Shown in pieces: positions 26,056 to 35,107 of a stretch of DNA of 64,000 nt. Source of the stretch: Haloterrigena salina JCM 13891 (GTDB lineage: Archaea; Halobacteriota; Halobacteria; Halobacteriales; Natrialbaceae); contig NZ_AOIS01000010.1 in the NCBI RefSeq assembly GCF_000337495.1, forward strand, positions 66,812 to 130,811, read 5' to 3'. Within the stretch, counting starts at the first letter, position 1, and each line of letters starts with the position of its first letter. The notes beneath the pieces are model-generated. The model was not told the DNA's origin and searched no databases. It worked only from the letters and a program-made list of their open reading frames with translations. Position numbers and translations under genes: made by a program.

Positions 26056-26811
26056 TCAGCCGAACGAGCCGAGCGAGGACTGCAGGTTCCGGTTCGTCTC
26101 GCCGACGGTCACGTCGTAACCCACCAGATCCCGCATGTCGACGGCGTAGGTCGTCCCGCCGGTCTCGAGCACCAGCAGTCGTCCCTTCACGCCGACGACG
26201 GTCCCCGACGCGATGGTCTCGGGCACCGGCTGGGCCTCGAGACCCAGCCCGTAGTCGAAGTCGAACCGGTCGATGACGTCGAACTCGGCCAGCACGTCGT
26301 CCCACGCGCTTTCGTCGACCGTCGCGGCAAGCGATGCCACCTTCGTCGGCGTTCGGACGCGGTCGACCAGCCAGGAGGCGATGTCGGCCTCGAGTTCGCG
26401 GGCGATCCGGCCGTTCGAGACGGTGTGGACGTGGGCCGCCCGATCGGCGCCCTGCTCGCGCAGGCGGGTCTCGAGGCGGCGGGACTTGGTGACGCCGACC
26501 TTGAACGTGTCCGGGGCGAAGGCGGCGATATAGACGGCGTGCTCCTCGTAGCAGTCAATCTCGTCTTTCAGACAGGAGCCAGTACAGCGGGCGCAGACCC
26601 ACGTGCTCGTGTGGAACTCGCAGTAGGGCGCTGACGGTCGGTCGCAGGCGACGTGGTCGCCGTCCTCGTCGATCGTCCCGGCGCAGTGGCGCTCGCCGAG
26701 CGCGTAGGAGAGTTCGGCACCGGCCTCGAGCGGCCGCCCCTCGACCGCGTCGCCGTCGCTGACCAGCAGCATCGATCCGCGGCCGCTCGGTTCGTAGCCG
26801 ACCAGTTGCAC
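26056..26811 (-). CDS. DUF2797 family protein
   Basis: 251 residues. A zinc-like cluster CARCTGSCLKDEIDC follows an N-terminal domain with ACDRPSAPYCEFHT, and then AVYIAAFAPDTFKVGVTKSRRLETRLREQ resembles the core of GIY-YIG nuclease-like domains (VYI...KVGVT...R). The C-terminal beta domain is typical of DUF2797. The function of the family is not established; a nucleic-acid role is inferred from the GIY-YIG-like core. Complete, no signal peptide. Confidence 0.85.
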   Translation of the reverse strand: MQLVGYEPSGRGSMLLVSDGDAVEGRPLEAGAELSYALGERHCAGTIDEDGDHVACDRPSAPYCEFHTSTWVCARCTGSCLKDEIDCYEEHAVYIAAFAPDTFKVGVTKSRRLETRLREQGADRAAHVHTVSNGRIARELEADIASWLVDRVRTPTKVASLAATVDESAWDDVLAEFDVIDRFDFDYGLGLEAQPVPETIASGTVVGVKGRLLVLETGGTTYAVDMRDLVGYDVTVGETNRNLQSSLGSFG

Positions 26812-27006
26812 GCCCGCGGGTTCGGGCCGGGCGCAAATAGGCGTAGCGCTCCCGGGCCTCGAGAGCGCGCCGGATCGAACGCAGCCGCAACTGACCGCGG
26901 TTGCGGCCGCTGTTACTCTGTGCGCGTTCGTGGGTCACGCTCGGGCTACGTACGGGTACGGCCCGGATTCCAGACGTTCACAGCCGACGTACCTTACAGT
27001 ATACAA

Positions 27007-27016
27007 ATTATATAAG
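27007..27016 (+). promoter_or_regulatory. TATA box of the PhoD-like phosphatase gene
   Basis: TTATATAAG within an AT-rich segment, about 40 bp before the ATG at 27053, predicts a short leader of roughly 15 nt. Confidence 0.5.
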
Positions 27017-27052
27017 CTATTGTTGGAATCCGATGCGGAAAGTATCGCAGTC

Positions 27053-29257
27053 ATGACGGACACACACGCTGACGAGCGAACCGAAGCGGGGACGGACAAT
27101 CGACGGGCGTTTCTGCAGACGATCGGGCTGGCGACGACGGCCGGTTTGATGGGGACCGCGGCCGGAGAATCGGATTCGGAGGAGGCAACGACTGCGAGCG
27201 GCGACGCCGACCTCGTGTCGCTCTCTCACGGTGTCGCGGTCGGCGACGTCACCGCCACGACGGCGGTCGTCTGGGCGCGAGCGGCCGAGGCGGCGACGAT
27301 CCACGTCGCCTACAGCCCCGATGAGTCGTTCGACCGCGTCGGCTACGATCGGACGACCGTCGACGCCGAGACCGACACCACGGGCCAGCTCCGACTCGAG
27401 GGACTCGAGTCGAACACGCGCTACCGGTACCACGTCTGGGCGACGGCGGGGGAGACCGCTTACCGGCCGCTGAGCGGTCGAACGGGCGGACCGAAGGGAC
27501 GCGGTCCCGGAGGGTCGAAAGGGAAAGGGAAAGAGAAAGGAAAGGGGAACGACGACCATCCCGGGAAGGGCCGCGGGCCGGAGAAGCGACCGGACGAGGA
27601 CGGTCGCGGCGACGGCGATCGGATCGCCGACGCGATCCCCGAAGCGGTCGAAAGCGGGACGTTCGTCACGGCACCGGCGCCCGACGACGAGGCGGCCGTC
27701 TCTTTCGCCTGGAGCGGCGACACGTGGGGGTATGGCGACGACCCCGTCGAACCGCCGTTTCCGGGGCTGCGGACGATCGCCGAGCGCGACCCGGACTTCT
27801 TCCTCTACCACGGCGACACGATCTACGCCGACGCGCTGACGCCGGCCGGCAAGGTCACCGAGGACACCCCGATCGACGAGGCCCTCGAGATCTACCGCGG
27901 GAAGTACAAGGAGATGCGCGATCCGCCGGCCGAGATCGCCGAGCGGACCAATTTGCTGGAACTGCTCGAGACCACGTCGGTGTACACCGTCTGGGACGAC
28001 CACGAGGTCATCAACAACTTCGCGGGGCCGATCGAGCCGCTGATGCCCGAGGGCCGGCGGGCCTTCCGCGAGTACTGGCCGCTGGACCGCGACGACGACG
28101 CCGACCCCGGCGAATCGAACCGGTTCTACGACTCCTTCCGCTGGGGGAAACACGTCGAACTGTTCCTGCTCGACACGCGCCAGTACCGCGATCCGAACGT
28201 CGATCTGGACTCGAAGACGCTGCTCGGCCAAGAACAGCTCGAGTGGCTGAAGGGAGCGCTCGCCGACTCCGACGCGACGTGGAAGCTCCTCGCCTCGCCG
28301 GCCCCGCTTGGCTACCCCTCCGACTCGTGGGCGACCGAGGCGGACCGGACCGGATACGAGGCGGAACTGCTCGAGGTCGTCGAACACGTCCAGACGGAGC
28401 CGGTTTCGAACCTGGTCGTCGTCGCGGGCGACGTCCACAAGTCGGTCGTGAGCGCGTACGACCCGGACGACGACGGCGAGTTCGAGTTCTTCGAGGCCGT
28501 CGCCGGACCGCTGGGCGCACCCGCGGGCGAGCCCGACGACCTCTATCCGGCGCTCAACCCGACGGAGTTCTTCGCGAAGGGCGAGTACCGGAACTTCGCC
28601 ACCGTCGACGTCGCCGAGTCGGGCGAGACGCTCACGATCGGTATCTACGACGAGCACGGGACCGAGCAGTTCACGAAGACGGTCAGCGCGTCCGATATCG
28701 ACGCCGCGGCCGATCCCGAGAACCCGGACCGCATCGAGAGCGCCTTCGACGAGGACGCCGAGGGCTGGCTCGTCTCCCAGAACGGCGGGAGCAACCGGCC
28801 GGTCTACCACGGGACCGGCGGCAACCCCGGCGGCCACATCGGCGACGCGGAGAACAAGGGCGGCGTCGCCTGGTACTACCAGGTGCCGTTCGAGTATCTC
28901 GGCGACCGCGAGGCGTTCTACGGCGGGACCCTCTCGTTCGATCTCCGGCAGGAGCCGGCCGACCAGCAGTTCGACGCCGAGCCCGTCGAGGGCGGCGACG
29001 TGCTGTTGCAAAGCGGCGACCGCAAACTCGTCTACGAGTTCCGCGGCGCCGACGACAACCCCGGCGAAGAGTGGACGTCCTACGAGGTGGCGCTCTCGGC
29101 CGACGAGACCTGGATCGATCTGACGAGCCGGGAGCCACTCGCCACCGAGGAACGGTTCCGCGAGGTCCTCGCCGACCTCGAGGTACTGCGCATCCGCGGC
29201 GAGTACCGCTCCGGCGACGACACCAGCTACCTCGATAACGTCGTCCTGACGAAGTAG
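27053..29257 (+). CDS. PhoD-like alkaline phosphatase with laminin-B-like C-terminal domain
   Basis: 734 residues, Tat-exported (DNRRAFLQTIGLATTAG). After an N-terminal PhoD beta domain (SHGVAVGDVTATTAVVWARA) comes a Lys/Gly-rich insert (~residues 145-185), then the metallophosphatase core with metal ligands in WSGDTWG, LYHGDTIYAD, WDDHE and VVVAGDVHKS. It should hydrolyse phosphate esters outside the cell with Ca/Fe. The last ~180 residues (from ESAFDEDAEGW, through GGNPGGHIGDAENKGG, to YLDNVVL) look like a laminin B/IV-type beta-sandwich, perhaps for surface or carbohydrate binding. The ATG at 27053 follows the TATA box. Confidence 0.88.
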   Translation: MTDTHADERTEAGTDNRRAFLQTIGLATTAGLMGTAAGESDSEEATTASGDADLVSLSHGVAVGDVTATTAVVWARAAEAATIHVAYSPDESFDRVGYDRTTVDAETDTTGQLRLEGLESNTRYRYHVWATAGETAYRPLSGRTGGPKGRGPGGSKGKGKEKGKGNDDHPGKGRGPEKRPDEDGRGDGDRIADAIPEAVESGTFVTAPAPDDEAAVSFAWSGDTWGYGDDPVEPPFPGLRTIAERDPDFFLYHGDTIYADALTPAGKVTEDTPIDEALEIYRGKYKEMRDPPAEIAERTNLLELLETTSVYTVWDDHEVINNFAGPIEPLMPEGRRAFREYWPLDRDDDADPGESNRFYDSFRWGKHVELFLLDTRQYRDPNVDLDSKTLLGQEQLEWLKGALADSDATWKLLASPAPLGYPSDSWATEADRTGYEAELLEVVEHVQTEPVSNLVVVAGDVHKSVVSAYDPDDDGEFEFFEAVAGPLGAPAGEPDDLYPALNPTEFFAKGEYRNFATVDVAESGETLTIGIYDEHGTEQFTKTVSASDIDAAADPENPDRIESAFDEDAEGWLVSQNGGSNRPVYHGTGGNPGGHIGDAENKGGVAWYYQVPFEYLGDREAFYGGTLSFDLRQEPADQQFDAEPVEGGDVLLQSGDRKLVYEFRGADDNPGEEWTSYEVALSADETWIDLTSREPLATEERFREVLADLEVLRIRGEYRSGDDTSYLDNVVLTK

Positions 29258-29337
29258 GGAACTCGGCCGGCCTCGAGTCGGCCGACCAGCCGCGTTCCGA
29301 GCGAAGAGCTATCCCGTTCACCCGCGAACCCACGTCC

Positions 29338-29697
29338 ATGACGCTCGAGGGGACGCTCGAGGCGGACGTATCGACGGCCGACGGCGGATCGCGACCAGGC
29401 AACGTCGCGTTCGCGTTTACCGTAACTAACGCCGGCTCCGAGCCCGTCGAACTGCAGTTCTCGGACATGTGCAAGGCGGAGTTCGTCGTCCGCGACGGCG
29501 ACCGGGAGGTCTGGCGCTTCACCGAGGGGCGGCTGTTCGCCCAGATGCTCAGCCGAGAGGCGCTCGCACCCGGGGAGTCGTCGACCTACGAGGCCGAGTG
29601 GGAGCGACCGCGGCCGGGCGCGTACACCGCGACCGCCGAGTTGCGGGCCCAGGAGGCGTCCTGCGAGGCCCACACGTCGCTCGCCGTTCCGGAGTGA
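29338..29697 (+). CDS. BsuPI-type (intracellular proteinase inhibitor-like) protein
   Basis: 119-residue all-beta protein without a signal peptide. The strands FAFTVTNAGSEPVELQFSD, EVWRFTEGRLFAQML and LAPGESSTYEAEWE match the Ig-like BsuPI fold known from an intracellular proteinase inhibitor of Bacillus. Its role in archaea is not established. A single-gene unit following the phosphatase. Confidence 0.75.
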   Translation: MTLEGTLEADVSTADGGSRPGNVAFAFTVTNAGSEPVELQFSDMCKAEFVVRDGDREVWRFTEGRLFAQMLSREALAPGESSTYEAEWERPRPGAYTATAELRAQEASCEAHTSLAVPE

Positions 29698-29724
29698 TCG
29701 GCCGCGTCCGTCCGGACGAGGTTC

Positions 29725-29739
29725 TCATTTCTGAAATCA
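29725..29739. promoter_or_regulatory. Imperfect palindrome upstream of cbiX
   Basis: TCATTTCTGAAATCA is a 15-bp near-perfect palindrome (6 of 7 base pairs) in AT-rich DNA about 65 bp upstream of the cbiX TATA box; it could be an operator for a metal- or cobalamin-responsive repressor. Inference only. Confidence 0.25.
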
Positions 29740-29802
29740 GTTTTCCCAACTATGCAACGCTCGTTCGCGTTTCGGAGCAGAACTATTGGGCTTCTCCATA
29801 GG

Positions 29803-29810
29803 GTATAAAT
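29803..29810 (+). promoter_or_regulatory. TATA box of cbiX
   Basis: GTATAAAT centred about 27 bp before the ATG at 29834, so the transcript is likely leaderless and the upstream in-frame start at 29786 is excluded. Confidence 0.6.
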
Positions 29811-29833
29811 TGGCTCCGTCCGAACGGTCGCCC

Positions 29834-30781
29834 ATGCAAGCGCTGGTCATCGCGGCGCACGGCTCGCACCTGAATCCCGACGCCTCGGACCCCACCTACG
29901 CCCACGCGGACACCGTCCGCGAGACGGGCGCGTTCGACGAGGTCCGCGAGGCCTTCTGGAAGGAGGAACCGCACTTCCGCGAGGTGATCCGCACCCTCGA
30001 GTCCGACGAGGTGTTCGTCGTCCCCCTCTTCATCAGCGAGGGCTACTTCACCGAACAGGTCATCCCCCGCGAACTCCGGCTGGAGGAGTGGGACCCCGAG
30101 AAGTGGGACTCCGACGGCACGAGCGCCTCGCAGGTCACCCTCGAGGCCGAGGACGTCGGCAAGACGATCCACTACTGCGGTCCAGTCGGGACCCACGACG
30201 CGATGACGGACGTGATCGTCCAGCGCGCCGAGTCCGTCACGGAGGACCCCGACGTCGGCGAGGTCTCCGCGTCGGGAGACGCGGAGGCTCGTCGGAGCAT
30301 CTCCGACGGTGGGTTCGGGCTGACGGTCGTCGGCCACGGCACCGAGCGCAACGAGAACTCCGCGAAGGCCATCGAGTACCACACCGAGCGCATCCGCGAG
30401 ACGGACCGGTTCGACGAGGCCAAGGCGCTGTTCATGGACGAGGAACCCGAGGTCGACGACGTGACCGACTATTTCGACACCGACGACGTCGTCGTCGTGC
30501 CCCTCTTCATCGCCGACGGCTACCACACGCAGGAGGACATCCCCGAGGACATGGGGCTGACCGAGGACTACCGCCTCGGCTGGGACGTGCCCAGCGAGGT
30601 CGACGGCCACCGGATCTGGTACGCTGGCGCCGTCGGCACCGAGGGGCTGATGGCCGACGTCATCCTGGAGCGCGCGGCCGACGCCGGCGCGGATATCGGC
30701 GACGCGGTCGAGTCCGTCCGCGAGGCGACCGGCCTCGAGGCCGGCGCCGAGCCCGAACCGAACGCGGAACCGGGTGACTGA
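29834..30781 (+). CDS. cbiX: CbiX-type sirohydrochlorin cobaltochelatase (two-domain)
   Basis: 315 residues composed of two CbiX domains: the first starts with QALVIAAHGSHLNP, and the second with FGLTVVGHGTERNENS. Each has the AHGS/GHGT histidine that binds metal, and VVPLFISEGYFTEQ / VVPLFIADGYHTQE repeats. It inserts cobalt into sirohydrochlorin for anaerobic cobalamin synthesis (or nickel or iron in related pathways). The next gene follows after two bases, forming an operon with a DR2241 protein. Confidence 0.9.
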   Translation: MQALVIAAHGSHLNPDASDPTYAHADTVRETGAFDEVREAFWKEEPHFREVIRTLESDEVFVVPLFISEGYFTEQVIPRELRLEEWDPEKWDSDGTSASQVTLEAEDVGKTIHYCGPVGTHDAMTDVIVQRAESVTEDPDVGEVSASGDAEARRSISDGGFGLTVVGHGTERNENSAKAIEYHTERIRETDRFDEAKALFMDEEPEVDDVTDYFDTDDVVVVPLFIADGYHTQEDIPEDMGLTEDYRLGWDVPSEVDGHRIWYAGAVGTEGLMADVILERAADAGADIGDAVESVREATGLEAGAEPEPNAEPGD

Positions 30782-30783
30782 TC

Positions 30784-31968
30784 GTGACGGCGACACCGGC
30801 CAGCGTCGAGGCGCTGCTCGAGGCGGTCGACGACGACGGTGCGGTCGCCTTCGACGGCTTCCGGGTCGAGCGCGCCGCGGACGGCTACGCGCTCGAGACC
30901 CCCGACGAGGAGTGGACCGGCCTCGCGGCCGACGACCTCGCGGACGCCCTCGAGCCGCTCTCCGACTACGTCACGAACTGGCGCTACTGGCAGCGATCCG
31001 TTAGCGGCGAGGGAACCGCGCGCCGGGCGTTCCTCCGGTGGTGCGAGCGCGCGCCGCTCGAGGTCGAGACGGACAGGAAGACGACGGCCGACGAGACGAC
31101 TGACGAACCGGTCGCAACCCATCCGTCGATCGACGCCCCCCTCTCCGTCCCCGAGCGCTACGACGCGCTCCGGGACGGCCTCGACCGCGAGTGGGGCCAG
31201 CTGTGTCTCACCGCGCGGCTCGTCGACGACGCCGACGACGACCCCGTCGGCGAGCGCGTCTACGACCTGTGGCACGTCGACGACGCCGACAGCGACCTCG
31301 CCGACCTCGAGGTCTACGACGATCCGCGCGACGCCCGCGAGATCGCGACCTACGACGAGGACGGCCGTTACCGGCCGCTGAAGACGGCGCCGACGCTTCC
31401 CTCGGGGTGGGCCTTCACCGGTCTCTCCGGCGGGGAGCTCGTCGAGACCGTCGAGTTCTTCTACCCTGCGACGGTCGCCAACTGGCATCGCGAACTGCAG
31501 GGAACGCTGGACGTCGATCACTGGACCGAGACCGCCGAGCGCCAGACCGGCATCTACGACGTCTTAGACGAGCTGCCCCGCGAGGGCGTCGAGTGGATGG
31601 CCGAGGCTTGCTGCGTCGACTCGCAGTGCCTGCGCCGGCGCGAGTGGGAGTTCGACGAGGACGACGAGCTCGACGTCGACGGCGGCGACGGCCCCTTCCC
31701 CTGCCGGGAGCCGTGTTCGCTGGTCGTCGCCGCCGCTCGCAAGTGGACCATCCTCGAGTCCGAGCAGGAACGCACCTACGAACTCGAGTTGACCGCCAGC
31801 GAGTATAACCAGCTCGCGGCGCTGATCGACGCCGTCGCCGAGGGCCGAACCGACGAGATCCGCGAGGCCGACGTCAACGACGGCGCGAACCGCTACCGGG
31901 CGCGCTATCTGCGGGCCAAGCGGTTCGACGAAGAGGGGAACCTCGAGGCGCGGCGGGTCGACGACTGA
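30784..31968 (+). CDS. DR2241 family iron-sulfur protein
   Basis: 394 residues. The C-terminal part carries a cysteine cluster (EACCVDSQCLRRR and PFPCREPCSL) expected to hold a 4Fe-4S cluster; the N-terminal half resembles the DR2241 stabilising domain. Such proteins often sit beside CbiX, as here (start GTG two bases after cbiX), and have been linked with corrin or metal cofactor chemistry. The precise reaction is unknown. Confidence 0.8.
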   Translation: MTATPASVEALLEAVDDDGAVAFDGFRVERAADGYALETPDEEWTGLAADDLADALEPLSDYVTNWRYWQRSVSGEGTARRAFLRWCERAPLEVETDRKTTADETTDEPVATHPSIDAPLSVPERYDALRDGLDREWGQLCLTARLVDDADDDPVGERVYDLWHVDDADSDLADLEVYDDPRDAREIATYDEDGRYRPLKTAPTLPSGWAFTGLSGGELVETVEFFYPATVANWHRELQGTLDVDHWTETAERQTGIYDVLDELPREGVEWMAEACCVDSQCLRRREWEFDEDDELDVDGGDGPFPCREPCSLVVAAARKWTILESEQERTYELELTASEYNQLAALIDAVAEGRTDEIREADVNDGANRYRARYLRAKRFDEEGNLEARRVDD

Positions 31969-32018
31969 CCGGTCGGTGGCCACAATCTTGGTGTACCGAT
32001 AGTCGAACAGTATCGGGT

Positions 32019-32420
32019 GTGAATCGTCGCGAGATTCTCGTTACGGCCGGCTCTGTGCTCGTCCCTCTCTCTAGCGGCTGTTCCGCGCTCAAGGATGACA
32101 CCGGCTATACGTATACGCTAACGATCTCCGGGCCGCTATCGGAGCCGACCGATCGGGTGTTGGACTACACGACCGCGGGACTGACGCGGAGTCAGGAGGA
32201 GATCGTCGAGGAGGCGATCCGAACGGACTCGTACAGCGAAGAAAACGTCAACTGGGACACCCTCCCGGGTCGGACGGGGATCACGATGGAGTTCCGTATG
32301 GTGATCCAGCTGATCGCCCGCCACGTCGGCCACGACCCGACGGTCGATCACGAGACCTCGTTCGAGACGCCGAGTCGGTACGACGAACGGCTCTCTCGGT
32401 CGACCGTCACCGTCGAGTAA
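32019..32420 (+). CDS. Small exported lipoprotein
   Basis: 133 residues. A Tat-like signal with lipobox (NRREILVTAGSVLVPLSSGC) is followed by a short mature domain rich in Thr and acidic residues with no recognised family. It starts with GTG. Single gene between the DR2241 gene and a convergent membrane-protein gene. Confidence 0.75.
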   Translation: MNRREILVTAGSVLVPLSSGCSALKDDTGYTYTLTISGPLSEPTDRVLDYTTAGLTRSQEEIVEEAIRTDSYSEENVNWDTLPGRTGITMEFRMVIQLIARHVGHDPTVDHETSFETPSRYDERLSRSTVTVE

Positions 32421-32494
32421 CTCGGTTCCCGTACTCCTGAGTAATCGTTTTTCACCGTCGAGTGACCACTGCTCGCAACGGTGAGAATCGCGCC

Positions 32495-33076
32495 CTACCG
32501 AACCAACAGCAACAGCGCCGCGACGACGCCGGCGACGACGACCACGGCGCCGGCGGTGGCGACGGGACCGCCGATCGAAGCCGCGGTCAGCGTCCCGATC
32601 GCGGCCACGACGAGGCCGAGGACGGCGATCGCGAGCGTCCCCGGATCGAGCCCGTTCGAGGAGAGCAGCCGGTCGAGACCCGTCGGTGACGGGCCCGAGT
32701 CCGGGCGTCTGGGTTCGGCGAACGACTCGTCCACGTCGACCCCGTCCGGCACGGGACCGACGGTGACGGGAACGACGACTGATTCGGCGCCGTAGCCGGT
32801 CAGCACCTCGAGCGCGCCGTCGATCGGCTCGTCGATCGCCTCTGCGGAGACGTGGACGGGAACGATCGTCTCGCCGTCGCCCTCGACGTAGTAGTTTGGC
32901 GTCTCGAGCGCGGCGATTCGCTCGAGGCCGCCGTCAAGCCGGCAGTGGACGTGCGCGGGGGCGCCGTGGCTCTTCAGGCGCAGGTCGAAGGAGCCGCGGG
33001 TCTCGACGCTGTCGACGCTCGGTTCGAGCGAGTCGGACGAGCCGCGGTTGACGTGGACGGTGACCTCGGTTGACAC
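32495..33076 (-). CDS. Haloarchaeal conserved membrane-anchored protein
   Basis: 193 residues: an N-terminal beta-rich domain (TEVTVHVNRG, SFDLRLKSHGAPAHVHCRL) followed by a Pro/Asp linker and two C-terminal hydrophobic helices (LAIAVLGLVVAAIGTLTAA, AGAVVVVAGVVAALLLLV). The start is a GTG at 33076; longer in-frame sequence upstream overlaps the Trm112-like gene and is not credible. Function unknown; probably in an operon with the upstream small gene, 16 bp away. Confidence 0.7.
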   Translation of the reverse strand: MSTEVTVHVNRGSSDSLEPSVDSVETRGSFDLRLKSHGAPAHVHCRLDGGLERIAALETPNYYVEGDGETIVPVHVSAEAIDEPIDGALEVLTGYGAESVVVPVTVGPVPDGVDVDESFAEPRRPDSGPSPTGLDRLLSSNGLDPGTLAIAVLGLVVAAIGTLTAASIGGPVATAGAVVVVAGVVAALLLLVR

Positions 33077-33092
33077 GAATGACGTTCCCCGG

Positions 33093-33290
33093 TTAGGCCG
33101 GCGTCTCTTCGCGCATGTCCGGCGGCAGCAGGTTCGGAATGCCGTCTTCGATCGGGTAGCGCTCGCCGCACTCGGTACAGACGAGGTCGCCGCCGATGAT
33201 TTCGTCCGCATCGTCGCGGTCGGCGTCCTCGAGTTCCAGCTCGTGTTTGTCCAGCGGACAACAGAGGATCTCCAGCAACGACTCTTGCAT
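33093..33290 (-). CDS. Trm112-family protein
   Basis: 65 residues. The start LLEILCCPLDKHELEL and the later LVCTECGERYPIEDGIPNLLP are the Trm112/YcaR signature, with four cysteines that may bind zinc. In archaea Trm112 activates several methyltransferases acting on tRNA, rRNA and release factor. Length is typical. The ATG at 33290 is the family start. Confidence 0.9.
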   Translation of the reverse strand: MQESLLEILCCPLDKHELELEDADRDDADEIIGGDLVCTECGERYPIEDGIPNLLPPDMREETPA

Positions 33291-33370
33291 AGTACGAACG
33301 GTGGCCGCATCCAGCAAAAGGTTTCGGGAACGCGGGCGCGACCCGGTGGCCGAGTCCCCGAATCGCCGCG

Positions 33371-34750
33371 TTACTCGTAGGGGTTCTCGACGACGACGGT
33401 CTCCTCGCGACCGGGGCCGACGCCGACGGCGTAGATGGGGACGTCGAGTTCGTCGCTGATGAACTCGAGGTAGGTGCGGGCGTTCTCGGGGATGGCGTCG
33501 TACCCCTCGTCGGCGACCTCGCTCCAGTCGACCTCGGGCCAGCCCTCGAAGCTCCGGAGGTTCGCCTCGCACCGACCCCACTCCTCGGTCGTCGAGGGGA
33601 TCGTTCGGACCTCCTCGCCGTCGAGTTCGTAGGTGTAACCCACCTGTACCTCGTCGAGCCCCGCGAGCACGTCGATGTGGTTGACCGCGAGACCGGTGAA
33701 GCCGTTCGCGCGGGTGGCGTGGCGAAGCATTGGCAGGTCGAGCCAGCCGACGCGGCGGGGACGGCCGGTGACGGTACCGTACTCGCCGCCCTCGTCGCGG
33801 ATGTACGTCGCGAGGTCCTCGTTTCGCCCTTCAGTTTCCTCGTCGTAGCCTGGCGTGTCACCGACGACGCCGCCGAGTTCGGTCGGAAGCGGACCGCTCC
33901 CGACGCGCGTGAGGTAGGCCTTGACGATCCCGATGATCTCCCCGTCGCCGACGACGCCGGGGCCGAGCCCCGTCCCCGTCGCGGCGCCGCCCGCCGTCGG
34001 GTTCGACGACGTGACGTACGGGTAGTTGCCGTGGTCGATGTCGATGAGCGTCCCCTGTGCGCCCTCGAACATGACGTTCTGTCCGTCGGCGATGGCGTCC
34101 GAGAGGAACGCGCCGGCGTTGACGGTCATGTTCTCCTCCTCGAGGCGCTCGCCGAACTCGCGGAACTCCTCGTAGAGGGCATCCACGTCGAACGCGTCGG
34201 GGTCGTCGAGGTCGTCGACGTCGATGTCGTAGACCTCCTCGACGAGCGCGCGCTTCTGCGGGACGACGTACTCGAGTCGCTCGCGGAGGACGTCGGGGTC
34301 CAGTAGGTCCCCGATGCGAACGCCGCGGCGCCCGGCCTTGTCCTCGTAGGTCGGCCCGATGCCGCGACCGGTCGTCCCGACCTCCTGGTCGGATTCGCTC
34401 TTTACGTCCTCCTCGATGCCGTCGAGGACGCGGTGGAAGGGTAGGATGGCGTGGGCGCGCTCCGCGATCCGGACGTCCGGATCGAGTCCCTTCTCTCGAA
34501 GCGTGTTCAGTTCGTCGAACAGCGTTCGCAGATTGACGACGCAGCCGTTACCGAGGATGCCGACCTTCCCCCGGACGGCGCCGGACGGGACGAGCGATAG
34601 TTTGTACTCCTCACCGTCGTGAACGACGGTGTGGCCTGCGTTGTCGCCGCCCTGATACCGGGCGACGACGTCAGCGGGGTCGCCGTAGACGTCGACGACT
34701 CCGCCCTTGCCTTCGTCGCCGAGTTGCGACCCGACGATAGTGACGGTCAT
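33371..34750 (-). CDS. purA: Adenylosuccinate synthase
   Basis: 459 residues. The P-loop GDEGKGG near residue 11 contains the catalytic Asp, GHT the catalytic His, and motifs TTGRGIGP and FEGAQGTLIDIDHGNYPYVT are intact. It joins IMP and aspartate with GTP to give adenylosuccinate, the first step from IMP to AMP. The ATG at 34750 begins MTVTIVGSQLGD, as in homologues; a 47-codon upstream extension is spurious. A TATA-like GTTTATCG lies about 30 bp upstream on the minus strand. Confidence 0.96.
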   Translation of the reverse strand: MTVTIVGSQLGDEGKGGVVDVYGDPADVVARYQGGDNAGHTVVHDGEEYKLSLVPSGAVRGKVGILGNGCVVNLRTLFDELNTLREKGLDPDVRIAERAHAILPFHRVLDGIEEDVKSESDQEVGTTGRGIGPTYEDKAGRRGVRIGDLLDPDVLRERLEYVVPQKRALVEEVYDIDVDDLDDPDAFDVDALYEEFREFGERLEEENMTVNAGAFLSDAIADGQNVMFEGAQGTLIDIDHGNYPYVTSSNPTAGGAATGTGLGPGVVGDGEIIGIVKAYLTRVGSGPLPTELGGVVGDTPGYDEETEGRNEDLATYIRDEGGEYGTVTGRPRRVGWLDLPMLRHATRANGFTGLAVNHIDVLAGLDEVQVGYTYELDGEEVRTIPSTTEEWGRCEANLRSFEGWPEVDWSEVADEGYDAIPENARTYLEFISDELDVPIYAVGVGPGREETVVVENPYE

Positions 34751-35107
34751 AACAGCGGCGGGTTCTTGCCGTGCCGATAAACAGATTACGGTATTGACGG
34801 GCCCCCGGAACGGGGTGTACACCGTCGCGAGTAGGGCCGCGAGACGACCCGGGTTCGAACGATACGCTCTTATCGGTGGCCGCGAGACCACACCTCGTGG
34901 TCGATCGCGACCGGTCGGCGGATCCGAATTCGATTTCGAATCCGGACGCGTTGCGAACAGTCATTAACGATTTCGGGGTTTCGGGCGCGAGCCACTCACC
35001 GGAACCCGAAGCGTTAACTACTGACAGGAATGATCGTTCAGTTGAGAGTGGCCTGACAGTCGCCGAGAGTAACTTTTAAAAGGTCCAAAGACAAGTTAAC
35101 AAATGCC
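34751..35107. other. Divergent promoter region of purA and the winged-helix gene
   Basis: 357 bp without a supported gene. It holds the purA promoter (minus-strand TATA near 34776-34784) and the promoter of the winged-helix gene (35074-35081). The short frames inside do not look coding. Such divergent layouts often mean that one regulator acts on both promoters, which is untested here. Confidence 0.6.
35074..35081 (+). promoter_or_regulatory. TATA box of the winged-helix regulator
   Basis: TTTTAAAA centred about 30 bp before the ATG at 35108, predicting a near-leaderless transcript. Confidence 0.6.

Noticed and set aside
27017..29011. 664-codon open frame on the minus strand opposite the phosphatase
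   Set aside because: It mirrors the GC-rich codon bias of the plus-strand gene, lacks domain motifs, and the plus strand has a complete Tat-phosphatase.
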